Source: a virus
Virus record (IMG/VR): IMGVR_UViG_3300027816_005126
Location: 1-25,214 of that record
DNA: 25,214 bases
Direction: 5' to 3' (one strand)
The first letter of the stretch is position 1. Each line of letters opens with the position of its first letter. Position numbers and translations under genes: made by a program. This document shows, in pieces, positions 5,942 to 11,729 of this stretch. Below the pieces are notes generated by a model. The model was not told where the DNA came from. It saw only the letters and a program-made list of their open reading frames with translations, and did not search any database.

Positions 5942-6256
5942 ATGTCAAACAAAACTCAACTAGAATTTTTAATTGAAATAATTAACGATACACACGTTGG
6001 ACAAAAGCGTATTAAACTCCGTAAATATATGGAAGCAGCATTTGTACCACAACATGGTATGGAAATATTAGATAGTGGAATTATTTTTCGTGTTAAAACA
6101 GTATCATTAGCCGGCTTATCTGGCTTGATGCATATAGCTTTTCCTATTTCACAAGAAAATAAAAAACTTATTTTACGTTCAAAAGAACCAAATGATAAAT
6201 GGTTAAATGAACAGTTAGAAACCCTAAAAAAACAAGGATGGTCGGTAGTTAAATGA
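5942..6256 (+). CDS. Hypothetical protein (104 aa)
   Basis: A 104-residue mixed alpha/beta protein with no recognised family. It starts with an N-terminal helix, has a hydrophobic middle (S-L-A-G-L-S-G-L-M-H-I-A-F near residues 55-67) too short and polar to be a clear membrane span, and ends in a helix before G-W-S-V-V-K. I use ATG 5942, with a GGTGA ribosome site upstream; a GTG at 5933 would add three residues. The stop overlaps the next gene by 4 bases. Confidence 0.6.
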   Translation: MSNKTQLEFLIEIINDTHVGQKRIKLRKYMEAAFVPQHGMEILDSGIIFRVKTVSLAGLSGLMHIAFPISQENKKLILRSKEPNDKWLNEQLETLKKQGWSVVK

Positions 6257-6450
6257 AGAAGATTGATGTTGAAACATTCCTAGAAATGATTCAAGAAGAC
6301 CTAGTAGAATTTGAAGAGAATGTACATTCAGGTACATTTCATAATCGCAATGCTCATGAGTGGTTTAAATTGCTTAATGATTGGGTAGAATATGGCTTTA
6401 ATCGCCGAGCAACAGATGAGTGGCAAGAATTTGATAGTGATGAAGACTGA
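6253..6450 (+). CDS. Small acidic hypothetical protein (65 aa)
   Basis: A 65-residue acidic protein rich in Trp/Phe/Glu (E-W-F-K-L-L-N-D-W-V-E-Y-G-F in the middle, then an Asp/Glu tail). No family is recognised. It is linked to the previous gene by an ATGA overlap and is the last gene before the promoter of tRNA-Leu(CAA), so it ends the small-gene operon that includes dCMP deaminase. Confidence 0.6.
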   Translation: MKKIDVETFLEMIQEDLVEFEENVHSGTFHNRNAHEWFKLLNDWVEYGFNRRATDEWQEFDSDED

Positions 6451-6456
6451 CTGCTC

Positions 6457-6485
6457 TTGACAGATCGCCTGCCCCGTGCTAAGAT
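6457..6485 (+). promoter_or_regulatory. Consensus sigma70 extended -10 promoter for tRNA-Leu(CAA)
   Basis: A perfect -35 TTGACA (6457-6462), a 17-base G+C-rich spacer, and -10 TAAGAT (6480-6485) preceded by TGC, which is an extended -10. The tRNA begins nine bases after the -10, so the primary transcript has almost no leader. It shares the GTG(C/T)TAAGAT core with the tRNA-Ile promoter. Confidence 0.88.
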
Positions 6486-6494
6486 GGGGCATAC

Positions 6495-6581
6495 GCCGGG
6501 ATGGTGGAACTGGCAGACACGGCAGACTCAAAATCTGCTGCTAGCAATAGCATGAGGGTTCGACCCCCTCTTCCGGCACCA
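6495..6581 (+). tRNA. tRNA-Leu(CAA), type II
   Basis: Acceptor GCCGGGA/TTCCGGC, 3-bp D stem GTG/CAC with GG in the loop, anticodon stem GCAGA/TCTGC with loop CTCAAAA (anticodon CAA, codon UUG), long variable arm TGCTA/TAGCA, T arm GAGGG-TTCGACC-CCCTC, discriminator A and encoded CCA. All leucine features are present. Confidence 0.93.
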
Positions 6582-6587
6582 TAAATT

Positions 6588-6830
6588 ATGATTACAAAAG
6601 AAAAAACTGATCAAATTGTTAGCTTTATCAAACAAATGCCTGAAATTGAAGATACTTTAAAATATCTTCTTGTTAATTACTTAAAAATTTCGACTGAATT
6701 TGTTAAAATTAAAACAGAAAACTTAAACCTTAAAAAAGAAAATGACGACCTCTTGACAGAAGCTGAAGATCTTGGTATGATGGTGCGGCAGCTGCAAGAG
6801 GAGCTAGACGGACTAAAAACGATTCATTAA
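6588..6830 (+). CDS. Small coiled-coil protein (80 aa)
   Basis: An 80-residue, all-helical protein. From about residue 38 to 76 it shows heptad-like spacing of Leu/Ile/Val with Glu and Lys between, typical of a coiled coil. No family is recognised. It lies between tRNA-Leu(CAA) and tRNA-Leu(TAA) and is probably read from the strong tRNA promoter just upstream. There is no obvious strong ribosome site in the seven bases between the tRNA end and the ATG; the tRNA 3' end itself precedes the start. Confidence 0.6.
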   Translation: MITKEKTDQIVSFIKQMPEIEDTLKYLLVNYLKISTEFVKIKTENLNLKKENDDLLTEAEDLGMMVRQLQEELDGLKTIH

Positions 6831-6836
6831 AACCAG

Positions 6837-6914
6837 GGGTATGTAGTCCAACCGGTAGGAGACAGTTGACTTAAAATCAATACAGTGTGGGTTCGAATCC
6901 CACCGTACCCACCA
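6837..6914 (+). tRNA. tRNA with Leu anticodon TAA but short variable loop
   Basis: Acceptor GGGTATG/CGTACCC, D stem GTC/GAC with a 12-base loop that holds GG, anticodon stem GTTGA/TCAAT with loop CTTAAAA (anticodon TAA), T arm GTGGG-TTCGAAT-CCCAC, discriminator A and encoded CCA. Leucine tRNAs have a long variable arm; here it is only five bases (ACAGT). The molecule is otherwise well formed. Confidence 0.85.
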
Positions 6915-6917
6915 AAA

Positions 6918-7370
6918 ATGAATGAAAAAGATAAATTACAAGAAATAGTTAAAGAGAGTTTTTCATATGCACAAGTATTAAAAAAATTAGATCTTAAGCC
7001 AATAGGTGGAAATTATAGAATTTTGCAAAGAAAAATAAAACAATTTAATTTAGATACTTCGCATTTTACTGGACAAGGCCACTTAAAAGGAAAGTCACAT
7101 AGTTGGAGTAAATCTCAATCTTTAAAAGATATATTAGTAGAAAATTCCACATATCAAACTTGTAAATTAAAAAAACGATTAATAAGAGAAAAATTAATTG
7201 TAAATAAATGTTCTGAATGTGGTCTACAAGACACTTGGAATGGAAAAAAGATTGTTCTTCAACTTGATCATGTTAATGGCAACAATTCTGATAATAGATT
7301 AGAAAACTTAAGAATACTTTGTCCAAATTGTCATAGTCAAACTGATACTTACGCTGGTAGAAATAAATAA
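6918..7370 (+). CDS. HNH homing endonuclease
   Basis: A 150-residue free-standing HNH endonuclease. The N-terminal half (residues 1-60) is a DNA-binding-type segment with S-Y-A-Q-V-L, G-G-N-Y-R-I-L and S-H-F-T-G-Q-G, seen in many phage HNH proteins. The C-terminal half has the zinc pair C-S-E-C-G, then L-Q-L-D-H-V-N-G-N-N-S-D-N-R-L-E-N-L-R, then C-P-N-C-H-S-Q, which is a full HNH site with its second CxxC pair. These genes spread by cutting alleles that lack them. The frame opens upstream inside the tRNA; ATG 6918, four bases past it, is the sensible start. It is inserted between tRNA-Leu(TAA) and tRNA-Tyr. Confidence 0.9.
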   Translation: MNEKDKLQEIVKESFSYAQVLKKLDLKPIGGNYRILQRKIKQFNLDTSHFTGQGHLKGKSHSWSKSQSLKDILVENSTYQTCKLKKRLIREKLIVNKCSECGLQDTWNGKKIVLQLDHVNGNNSDNRLENLRILCPNCHSQTDTYAGRNK

Positions 7371-7374
7371 ATTT

Positions 7375-7460
7375 GGGAAGTCGGTAACGATGGCGAGTTA
7401 CATCAGACTGTAAATCTGACGGCATTGCTTTAGGGAGTTCGAATCTCTCACTTCCCACCA
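7375..7460 (+). tRNA. tRNA-Tyr(GTA)
   Basis: Perfect acceptor GGGAAGT/ACTTCCC, D stem GTAAC/GTTAC, anticodon stem TCAGA/TCTGA with loop CTGTAAA (anticodon GTA), a 13-base variable region typical of bacterial tyrosine tRNAs, T arm GGGAG-TTCGAAT-CTCTC, discriminator A and encoded CCA. Confidence 0.92.
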
Positions 7461-7506
7461 AGAGTTTAAACTTTCTCTAAAAAAGTTATTTACTAAGGAA
7501 ATAAAT

Positions 7507-7752
7507 ATGTCATCAAATCGCGCTCTTACCTATCTCAAGTCCGAAATTCGTTCACGTGTTCTAGAGAATGGTACTGTATCTGCTGCTGATGTTGTAAATG
7601 TAATGCGCCTTCATTTTGAAGGATCAGAACGTGGTGGATTTGTTACCAAAGCCTTCCGTGATCTAATTTCTGAAGGTACTCTACGCCCAACTAATCGTAC
7701 CGAACTAAATCGTAATACCCGTCATCAGGTTACTGTTTATCGCGCTCGTTGA
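7507..7752 (+). CDS. Small basic winged-helix-like protein with distinct codon use
   Basis: An 81-residue basic protein. N-terminal helix, then V-L-E-N-G-T-V-S-A-A-D-V-V, a Gly-containing turn and helix (G-G-F-V-T-K-A-F-R-D-L), and a strand-like C terminus suggest a small winged-helix fold that might bind DNA; no family is recognised. All 12 Arg codons are CGT or CGC, while AGA is common in most neighbouring genes, so it may be highly expressed or recently acquired. AAGGA is a clear ribosome site. It sits alone between tRNA-Tyr and a perfect terminator hairpin, as expected for an abundantly made protein with its own 3' end. Confidence 0.7.
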   Translation: MSSNRALTYLKSEIRSRVLENGTVSAADVVNVMRLHFEGSERGGFVTKAFRDLISEGTLRPTNRTELNRNTRHQVTVYRAR

Positions 7753-7772
7753 TTTAAATAAAATTTAAAATT

Positions 7773-7803
7773 GTACAAAACCCACTTTATGTGGGTTTTG
7801 TAC
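7773..7803 (+). terminator. Strong rho-independent terminator
   Basis: A perfect 13-bp stem (7773-7785 with 7791-7803) around loop TTTAT. The core AAAACCCAC/GTGGGTTTT is symmetric, with A and U runs on both sides, so it could stop transcription from either direction. It ends the unit of the small basic gene and lies just before tRNA-Gln. Confidence 0.85.
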
Positions 7804-7806
7804 TTA

Positions 7807-7880
7807 TGGGGAATCGTCTAACGGCAGGACAACGGATTTTGATTCCGTTTATCTAGGTTCGAATCCTAGTTCCCCAACCA
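7807..7880 (+). tRNA. tRNA-Gln(TTG)
   Basis: Acceptor TGGGGAA/TTCCCCA, D stem GTC/GAC, anticodon stem ACGGA/TCCGT with loop TTTTGAT (anticodon TTG, codon CAA), T arm CTAGG-TTCGAAT-CCTAG, discriminator A and encoded CCA. The weak first pair U1-A72 is a known glutamine identity feature. It begins three bases after the terminator stem. Confidence 0.92.
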
Positions 7881-7913
7881 TTTAATTGACTTTTATTAGA
7901 TTATAACTATCTT

Positions 7914-8447
7914 ATGACAAACCGTAATCAAACACGTCGTGAACGCTATAATAATAAACAAAATATTTCAACTCGATTACCAATCGAAGTTTGTACTGTT
8001 AATTTTAAAGAAGAAGTTAATGTAGCATTTGTATTACGTAGTGCGGCTTGTTTTGGTGCTGCAGCCGTGAATGTTATTGGGTCAGTACCAAAAAGAAAAA
8101 CACTCGCAACACGATCCGGTACGTTACAAGATTATGTACCAATTAATCAGTTTAGTAATCCTCATGAATTTCTACAATATTGTAAAAATAACCACATTAA
8201 AGTTATTAGCGCAGAATTGGACCCAGAAGCTGTTTCAATTCATAAATATAATTTCAAGAATGATCTAACAGATTTTAAAAAGATCTGTATTGTTGTTGGT
8301 CACGAACAAATTGGAATTCCAGCAGATATATTAAATAATAGTCAAAAAATCTTTATTAATATGCCAGGAATTGGTTTTTGTTTAAATACAAGTCAAGCAG
8401 CAAATATTTTTTTATATGAAGCGACTAAACAAATTGTAGGTTTTTAA
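7914..8447 (+). CDS. SpoU/TrmH-family RNA 2'-O-methyltransferase (SPOUT)
   Basis: A 177-residue protein with the three SpoU motifs in order: motif 1 N36-V-A-F-V-L-R42-S (the Arg is catalytic in the family), motif 2 I-V-V-G-H-E-Q-I-G-I-P (127-136), and motif 3 I-N-M-P-G-I-G-F-C-L-N-T-S-Q-A-A-N-I (147-164), which form the knotted SAM site. It is near the minimal length, like TrmL and short TrmH forms, with a basic 20-residue N terminus. The family methylates ribose 2'-OH in tRNA or rRNA. Its place among phage tRNA genes suggests it modifies tRNA (position 18, 32 or 34), but the subfamily cannot be decided by eye. No strong Shine-Dalgarno is seen. Confidence 0.88.
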   Translation: MTNRNQTRRERYNNKQNISTRLPIEVCTVNFKEEVNVAFVLRSAACFGAAAVNVIGSVPKRKTLATRSGTLQDYVPINQFSNPHEFLQYCKNNHIKVISAELDPEAVSIHKYNFKNDLTDFKKICIVVGHEQIGIPADILNNSQKIFINMPGIGFCLNTSQAANIFLYEATKQIVGF

Positions 8448-8470
8448 TTATATCTACTAGATAGAAGTAT

Positions 8471-8542
8471 GCTGCTTAAGCATAGATAGCGATGCAGAGC
8501 ACTTGTAATGCTCAGAGATTGGCGCAAATCCAATAAGCAGCT
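8471..8542 (+). tRNA. Degenerate tRNA-Thr(TGT)-like gene
   Basis: All four stems pair well: GCTGCTT/AAGCAGC, GCAT/ATGC, GAGCA/TGCTC and ATTGG/CCAAT. The anticodon loop CTTGTAA gives TGT (codon ACA). The D loop AGATAGCG lacks the GG pair, and the T loop is CGCAAAT instead of TTCAAAT, so the usual G18-U55 contact and T54 are gone, while a G19-C56 contact remains possible. The discriminator is T and no CCA is encoded. It touches the stop codon of the facing protease gene. Confidence 0.65.
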
Positions 8543-9336
8543 TATTCAATATCTAGATCAGGTATCGGTGCTGATTCTATAAATTCTATAAATCTTTTAA
8601 GATCTTTCCAGGGTACTGCAATACAGATATTTTCAAATTCACTTACACCAGCATAGGTAATACCTATTAATTCTCCGTGTTCATTGAAGATTGCAGAACC
8701 GGAACTACCGCTCTTTGTGGGTATGGAATATAGGGAAGAGTTTGAACGAATTAGCGGTGAATAAAAATCGCCAGCATAATATCCTTCAAATAAAAGCACC
8801 GCTTTTCCATCTGAGATGCCAAGCGGTGCAGCTATATTAAAAACTTTTTCTCCTCTTAGTGGAGCAACCGGTGATATTATAGTTGCCGGTTGCTCTATTT
8901 TTTTTGTCAATACAACACATATATCGTGTTTATCATCAAATGCATAAAACAACATGTTATGTATTTCATTTTTTACATCAATAATGGTTGTATCATCTTT
9001 TATGGGAAATAGTTCTTCTGGAATTGTATCTACTTTACTCTCTAAACCAACACAGAAGTGTCGCGCAGTTAAAATTTTTGTATGGTTACTACCATGTGAA
9101 AGTATGACTCCTGAAGCAACTGAAGAAAATAAAATATTTCCATTCTTATCTGAAACGTTTTTAATCAACTTAACAAAAGAATCGTAAGGAAGTACTGTCT
9201 TATTATGAGTATGAGTAATATTTATTATTGAGTCTTTAATATCACCTAAACCAAGACAATTTGTATGTGAAGTACAGTTTAATGATAAAACAGACAATAA
9301 AAGAACAGCTAGTTTTAAGATGTGTTTAGTGACCAT
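8542..9336 (-). CDS. Exported trypsin-like serine protease
   Basis: A 264-residue S1-type (trypsin/DegP-like) protease. A short basic N terminus and hydrophobic residues 7-19 ending before N-C form a signal peptide; C21 could be a lipoprotein site, but the -1 residue is Asn, so this is doubtful. The catalytic triad is visible: L-T-A-R-H93, D-K-H-D138-I-C-V-V, and S-G-S-S212-G-S-A, followed by G-E-L-I-G-I. It would act outside the cytoplasm on an unknown substrate. I use ATG 9336 because it gives the signal peptide; the open frame continues to 9414. It is on the opposite strand to its neighbours and divergent from phoH, which suggests an acquired 'moron'-type gene. Confidence 0.85.
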   Translation of the reverse strand: MVTKHILKLAVLLLSVLSLNCTSHTNCLGLGDIKDSIINITHTHNKTVLPYDSFVKLIKNVSDKNGNILFSSVASGVILSHGSNHTKILTARHFCVGLESKVDTIPEELFPIKDDTTIIDVKNEIHNMLFYAFDDKHDICVVLTKKIEQPATIISPVAPLRGEKVFNIAAPLGISDGKAVLLFEGYYAGDFYSPLIRSNSSLYSIPTKSGSSGSAIFNEHGELIGITYAGVSEFENICIAVPWKDLKRFIEFIESAPIPDLDIE

Positions 9337-9371
9337 AAAATAACTAGTGTTCGAAAACCTAAAGGTACAAT

Positions 9372-10691
9372 ATGAAAAAAATATATGTTCTAGATACAAG
9401 TGTTCTCTTAACAAGTGCCAATTCTATCTTTTCTTTTGGAAAAGACGATATCGTACTCCCTCTAAAAGTACTAGAAGAAGTCGATAAACATAAAAACAGA
9501 CAAGATTCAGTAGGCCAAAATGCGCGTAACTCTATTAAAATTCTTGATACACTAAGAGAGTCTGGTTCCCTTCAAGAAGGAGTTAGAATTCAGAAAGGTA
9601 AAGGAGTTTTAAAATCTGCTGCCCTTGATGCATCACATTTTCCAAAAGATCTAGATTTATCGGTACCAGATCATGTAATTATTGCAACTGCATACGCTGT
9701 ATCTAAAGCACATTTAGATAAAAAGGTCGTCGTTGTTTCACGTGATGTTAATATGCGTGTTATTTGCGATGCAATTGGTTTGCAAAGCGAGTCATATGAA
9801 GCCAGTCAGGTTATTTCTGATTCAAGTGAATTGTACAGTGGTATATGTGAATTGGTTGTTGATGATGAGTTTATTGAGAGACTATATAGCGGTGAAGGAT
9901 TGACTTTGGAAGAAAAACAAGCTGATAAGCTATTTCCAAATCAGTTTATTACACTTATATCAAATAAAAATGCTAATAAAACCGCTCTAGCTAGATTCTT
10001 AGGAAAAGAATTGCCCTTGAAAAAGGTACCAGACTTTAAAGGTAGAAACAAAGCTGTATTTGGTGTTGAATCCAGAAATCGTGAACAGAGTTTTGCTTTT
10101 GACTTATTAATGGATCCAAGTGTACCAATTGTTACATTGGTTGGTAAGGCTGGTTCCGGCAAGACTCTATCAGCAGTCGCAGCAGGATTGGCTCAGTTGC
10201 TTGAAAAGCAGACGTATACTCGTCTGATAGTCTCAAGACCAGTTCAGCCATTAGGACGCGATATAGGCTTCCTGCCGGGTACTCTCGAAGAGAAGATGAT
10301 GCCTTGGTTGATACCAATTCAGGATAACTTGCAGTTCCTTCTCGGGAATGATAAAGCAACGTTGCAAGATTATATGACAAGAGGTGTTATCGAGATTGAA
10401 GCCCTTACCTATATTCGTGGTCGTTCAATTGCAAAAGCTTTTATGATTATCGATGAGGCACAAAATCTTACTGCTCACGAGTTGAAAACAATTGTTACTC
10501 GTGTTGGTGAAGGTACAAAGATTGTATTAACTGGTGATATTGAACAGATTGATAACATATATGTTAATGATACAAGCAATGGACTTGCATATGCTGTAGA
10601 AAAGTTTAAAACAGCATCTTTAGCTGGCCACGTCAGTCTGCAAAAGGGTGAACGTAGTGCTGTCGCAAGTTTGGCAGCAAAAGTACTTTGA
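9372..10691 (+). CDS. phoH: PhoH-family ATPase with N-terminal PIN domain
   Basis: A 439-residue PIN-PhoH (PhoH2/YlaK-type) protein. The PIN nuclease domain spans about residues 1-140, with acidic residues D8, E35/E36, D100 and D125 in the right motifs. The PhoH ATPase domain spans about 230-435, with Walker A G-K-A-G-S-G-K-T (258-265), a V-S-R-P-V-Q-P-L-G-R-D-I-G segment and Walker B F-M-I-I-D361-E-A-Q. Family members are RNA-unwinding and RNA-cutting enzymes. PhoH genes are very common in marine phages, but a link to phosphate starvation is not shown by this sequence. AAAGGT is a good ribosome site. It is followed by a small acidic gene that often travels with it in T4-like phages. Confidence 0.93.
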   Translation: MKKIYVLDTSVLLTSANSIFSFGKDDIVLPLKVLEEVDKHKNRQDSVGQNARNSIKILDTLRESGSLQEGVRIQKGKGVLKSAALDASHFPKDLDLSVPDHVIIATAYAVSKAHLDKKVVVVSRDVNMRVICDAIGLQSESYEASQVISDSSELYSGICELVVDDEFIERLYSGEGLTLEEKQADKLFPNQFITLISNKNANKTALARFLGKELPLKKVPDFKGRNKAVFGVESRNREQSFAFDLLMDPSVPIVTLVGKAGSGKTLSAVAAGLAQLLEKQTYTRLIVSRPVQPLGRDIGFLPGTLEEKMMPWLIPIQDNLQFLLGNDKATLQDYMTRGVIEIEALTYIRGRSIAKAFMIIDEAQNLTAHELKTIVTRVGEGTKIVLTGDIEQIDNIYVNDTSNGLAYAVEKFKTASLAGHVSLQKGERSAVASLAAKVL

Positions 10692-10699
10692 GGTTTAAA

Positions 10700-10981
10700 A
10701 TGACAGATATACTAGAAAATGAAACAGCCAAAAAAGTGGTCCTTCCAGAAGGACCATTGAAAGAAATGTTTGTTAATTATGTTGGCTCTAAGTTAGAACC
10801 AGAAAATGGCGAAGTAACAGTAGAGATGGTAGTAAGTGTCCTAGCAGAAGAATTTCCAGAATTTCTAATGCTAGTAGCTGAAGAAAATTTCCTAAGAGGA
10901 TATCAACAGGCTTTGGTAGATATAGAGAATTTTAGTGCTAAACAACAGGAAAGCAGTATAGAACAAAATTCACCAACTTGA
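10700..10981 (+). CDS. Small acidic phage protein next to phoH
   Basis: A 93-residue acidic protein. The middle contains L-E-P-E-N-G-E-V-T-V-E-M-V-V, then E-E-F-P-E-F-L, and A-E-E-N-F-L-R-G-Y-Q-Q-A-L. I recall this pattern from small proteins of T4-like phages of marine bacteria, without known function. The frame opens at 10688 by a non-ATG codon, but ATG 10700, nine bases after the phoH stop with TGAGG upstream, is the likely start. It is probably co-transcribed with phoH. Confidence 0.7.
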   Translation: MTDILENETAKKVVLPEGPLKEMFVNYVGSKLEPENGEVTVEMVVSVLAEEFPEFLMLVAEENFLRGYQQALVDIENFSAKQQESSIEQNSPT

Positions 10982-10993
10982 TTAATTATATTT

Positions 10994-11656
10994 ATGGTGT
11001 TTCCTATTATTAAAAATAATAATCCGATTGGTGAGTATCGAATAGGAGAAACTGTAATACTTGTTAAAAATAGTTTTACTGGTAATTTTGAAATTAACAA
11101 TGTTATACAAACAATAAAGAATCTGCCATATTCAATACTGAGTGTGGCAGATTCTATTTGTATTGGCGATTTTCCTTTTCTTAAAAAAAGACAAATAGAA
11201 GCCGTGTATAACGATAGAATGATATATATAACTAACAAGCAGAACAGCCCAGAGCAATTTTTAAAAAATCTCATTCATGAATTGGCTCACGGTTGTGAAG
11301 AGCAATACTATAATGATGTATATGATGATCATTCTATCAAACAGGAATTTATTTCTAAGCGCATTAAAATGTACGAAATTTTAACAGCATATGGATATGA
11401 TCAATTTAAAAAGGAAAGTTACTTAAACCCGGAATATGAAGAATCATTCGACAAATATCTTTTTCAAACTATCGGCTATGACAAACTTGGTAGTTTGGTA
11501 CGTGGGGTATTCTTATCACCTTATGCAGCAACATCACTCAGAGAATATTTCGCCAATGGATTTGAAAAATATTTTCTGGAAGGTGACGAAGAGATCAATA
11601 GAGTTTGTCCACAACTAGCCTCAAAGCTTGCTATGTTCGTGCAAAAGGTTGTTTAA
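10994..11656 (+). CDS. Zinc metallopeptidase-like protein (HExxH)
   Basis: A 220-residue protein with a gluzincin-type zinc site: H95-E96-L-A-H99-G near the middle and a downstream E184 in R-E-Y-F-A-N-G-F-E-K-Y-F, the third ligand. This layout, with 'E-Y/F-F-A' about 85 residues after HExxH, resembles anthrax lethal-factor-like (ATLF/M34-type) peptidases and related phage proteins. Residues 1-90 form a beta-rich N-terminal part. No signal peptide is seen, so it may act in the host cytoplasm or be packaged. The substrate is unknown. The start at ATG 10994 lies 12 bases after the previous stop; a strong ribosome site is not obvious. Confidence 0.7.
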   Translation: MVFPIIKNNNPIGEYRIGETVILVKNSFTGNFEINNVIQTIKNLPYSILSVADSICIGDFPFLKKRQIEAVYNDRMIYITNKQNSPEQFLKNLIHELAHGCEEQYYNDVYDDHSIKQEFISKRIKMYEILTAYGYDQFKKESYLNPEYEESFDKYLFQTIGYDKLGSLVRGVFLSPYAATSLREYFANGFEKYFLEGDEEINRVCPQLASKLAMFVQKVV

Positions 11657-11680
11657 TTTTGCCGGGGCCTGTGCTAGACT
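11652..11680 (+). promoter_or_regulatory. Possible extended -10 promoter
   Basis: TGC followed by TAGACT (11675-11680) resembles the GTGCTAAGAT core of the tRNA-Leu promoter, with a similar G+C-rich spacer. The -35 at 17-base spacing is TTTAAT (11652-11657), a poor match. It lies between the metallopeptidase and the nuclease gene. Confidence 0.4.
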
Positions 11681-11706
11681 GGTCCTACTGGTTTTCCGCA
11701 AGGATC

Positions 11707-11724
11707 ACCTCACTTAACAGAGGT
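11707..11724 (+). promoter_or_regulatory. Hairpin covering the ribosome binding site of the nuclease gene
   Basis: ACCTC (11707-11711) and GAGGT (11720-11724) form a 5-bp stem around loop ACTTAACA. GAGG is the Shine-Dalgarno of the gene starting at 11730, so translation could be damped when this stem forms. The stem is short, so the effect may be mild. Confidence 0.45.
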
Positions 11725-11729
11725 TTAAA

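Noticed and set aside
6837-6914. Stop-codon suppressor tRNA
   Set aside because: The loop CTTAAAA places UAA as the anticodon, which reads UUA (Leu); reading the UAA stop would need anticodon UUA.
6885-6917. Upstream extension of the HNH gene into tRNA-Leu(TAA)
   Set aside because: The extra residues are translated tRNA sequence; ATG 6918 lies just past the tRNA.
8425-8460. Promoter for the tRNA-Thr-like gene (TTGTAG ... TAGATA)
   Set aside because: Both boxes match the consensus at only about half of the positions, and the spacing is 18 bases in AT-rich DNA.
9345-9371. GTTCGAAAACC motif resembling a tRNA T arm between the protease and phoH
   Set aside because: No matching stems, acceptor or anticodon arm can be formed around it.
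9372-10691. PhoH as evidence for phosphate-starvation control
   Set aside because: No Pho-box-like repeat was seen upstream, and the family is widespread in phages without that control.
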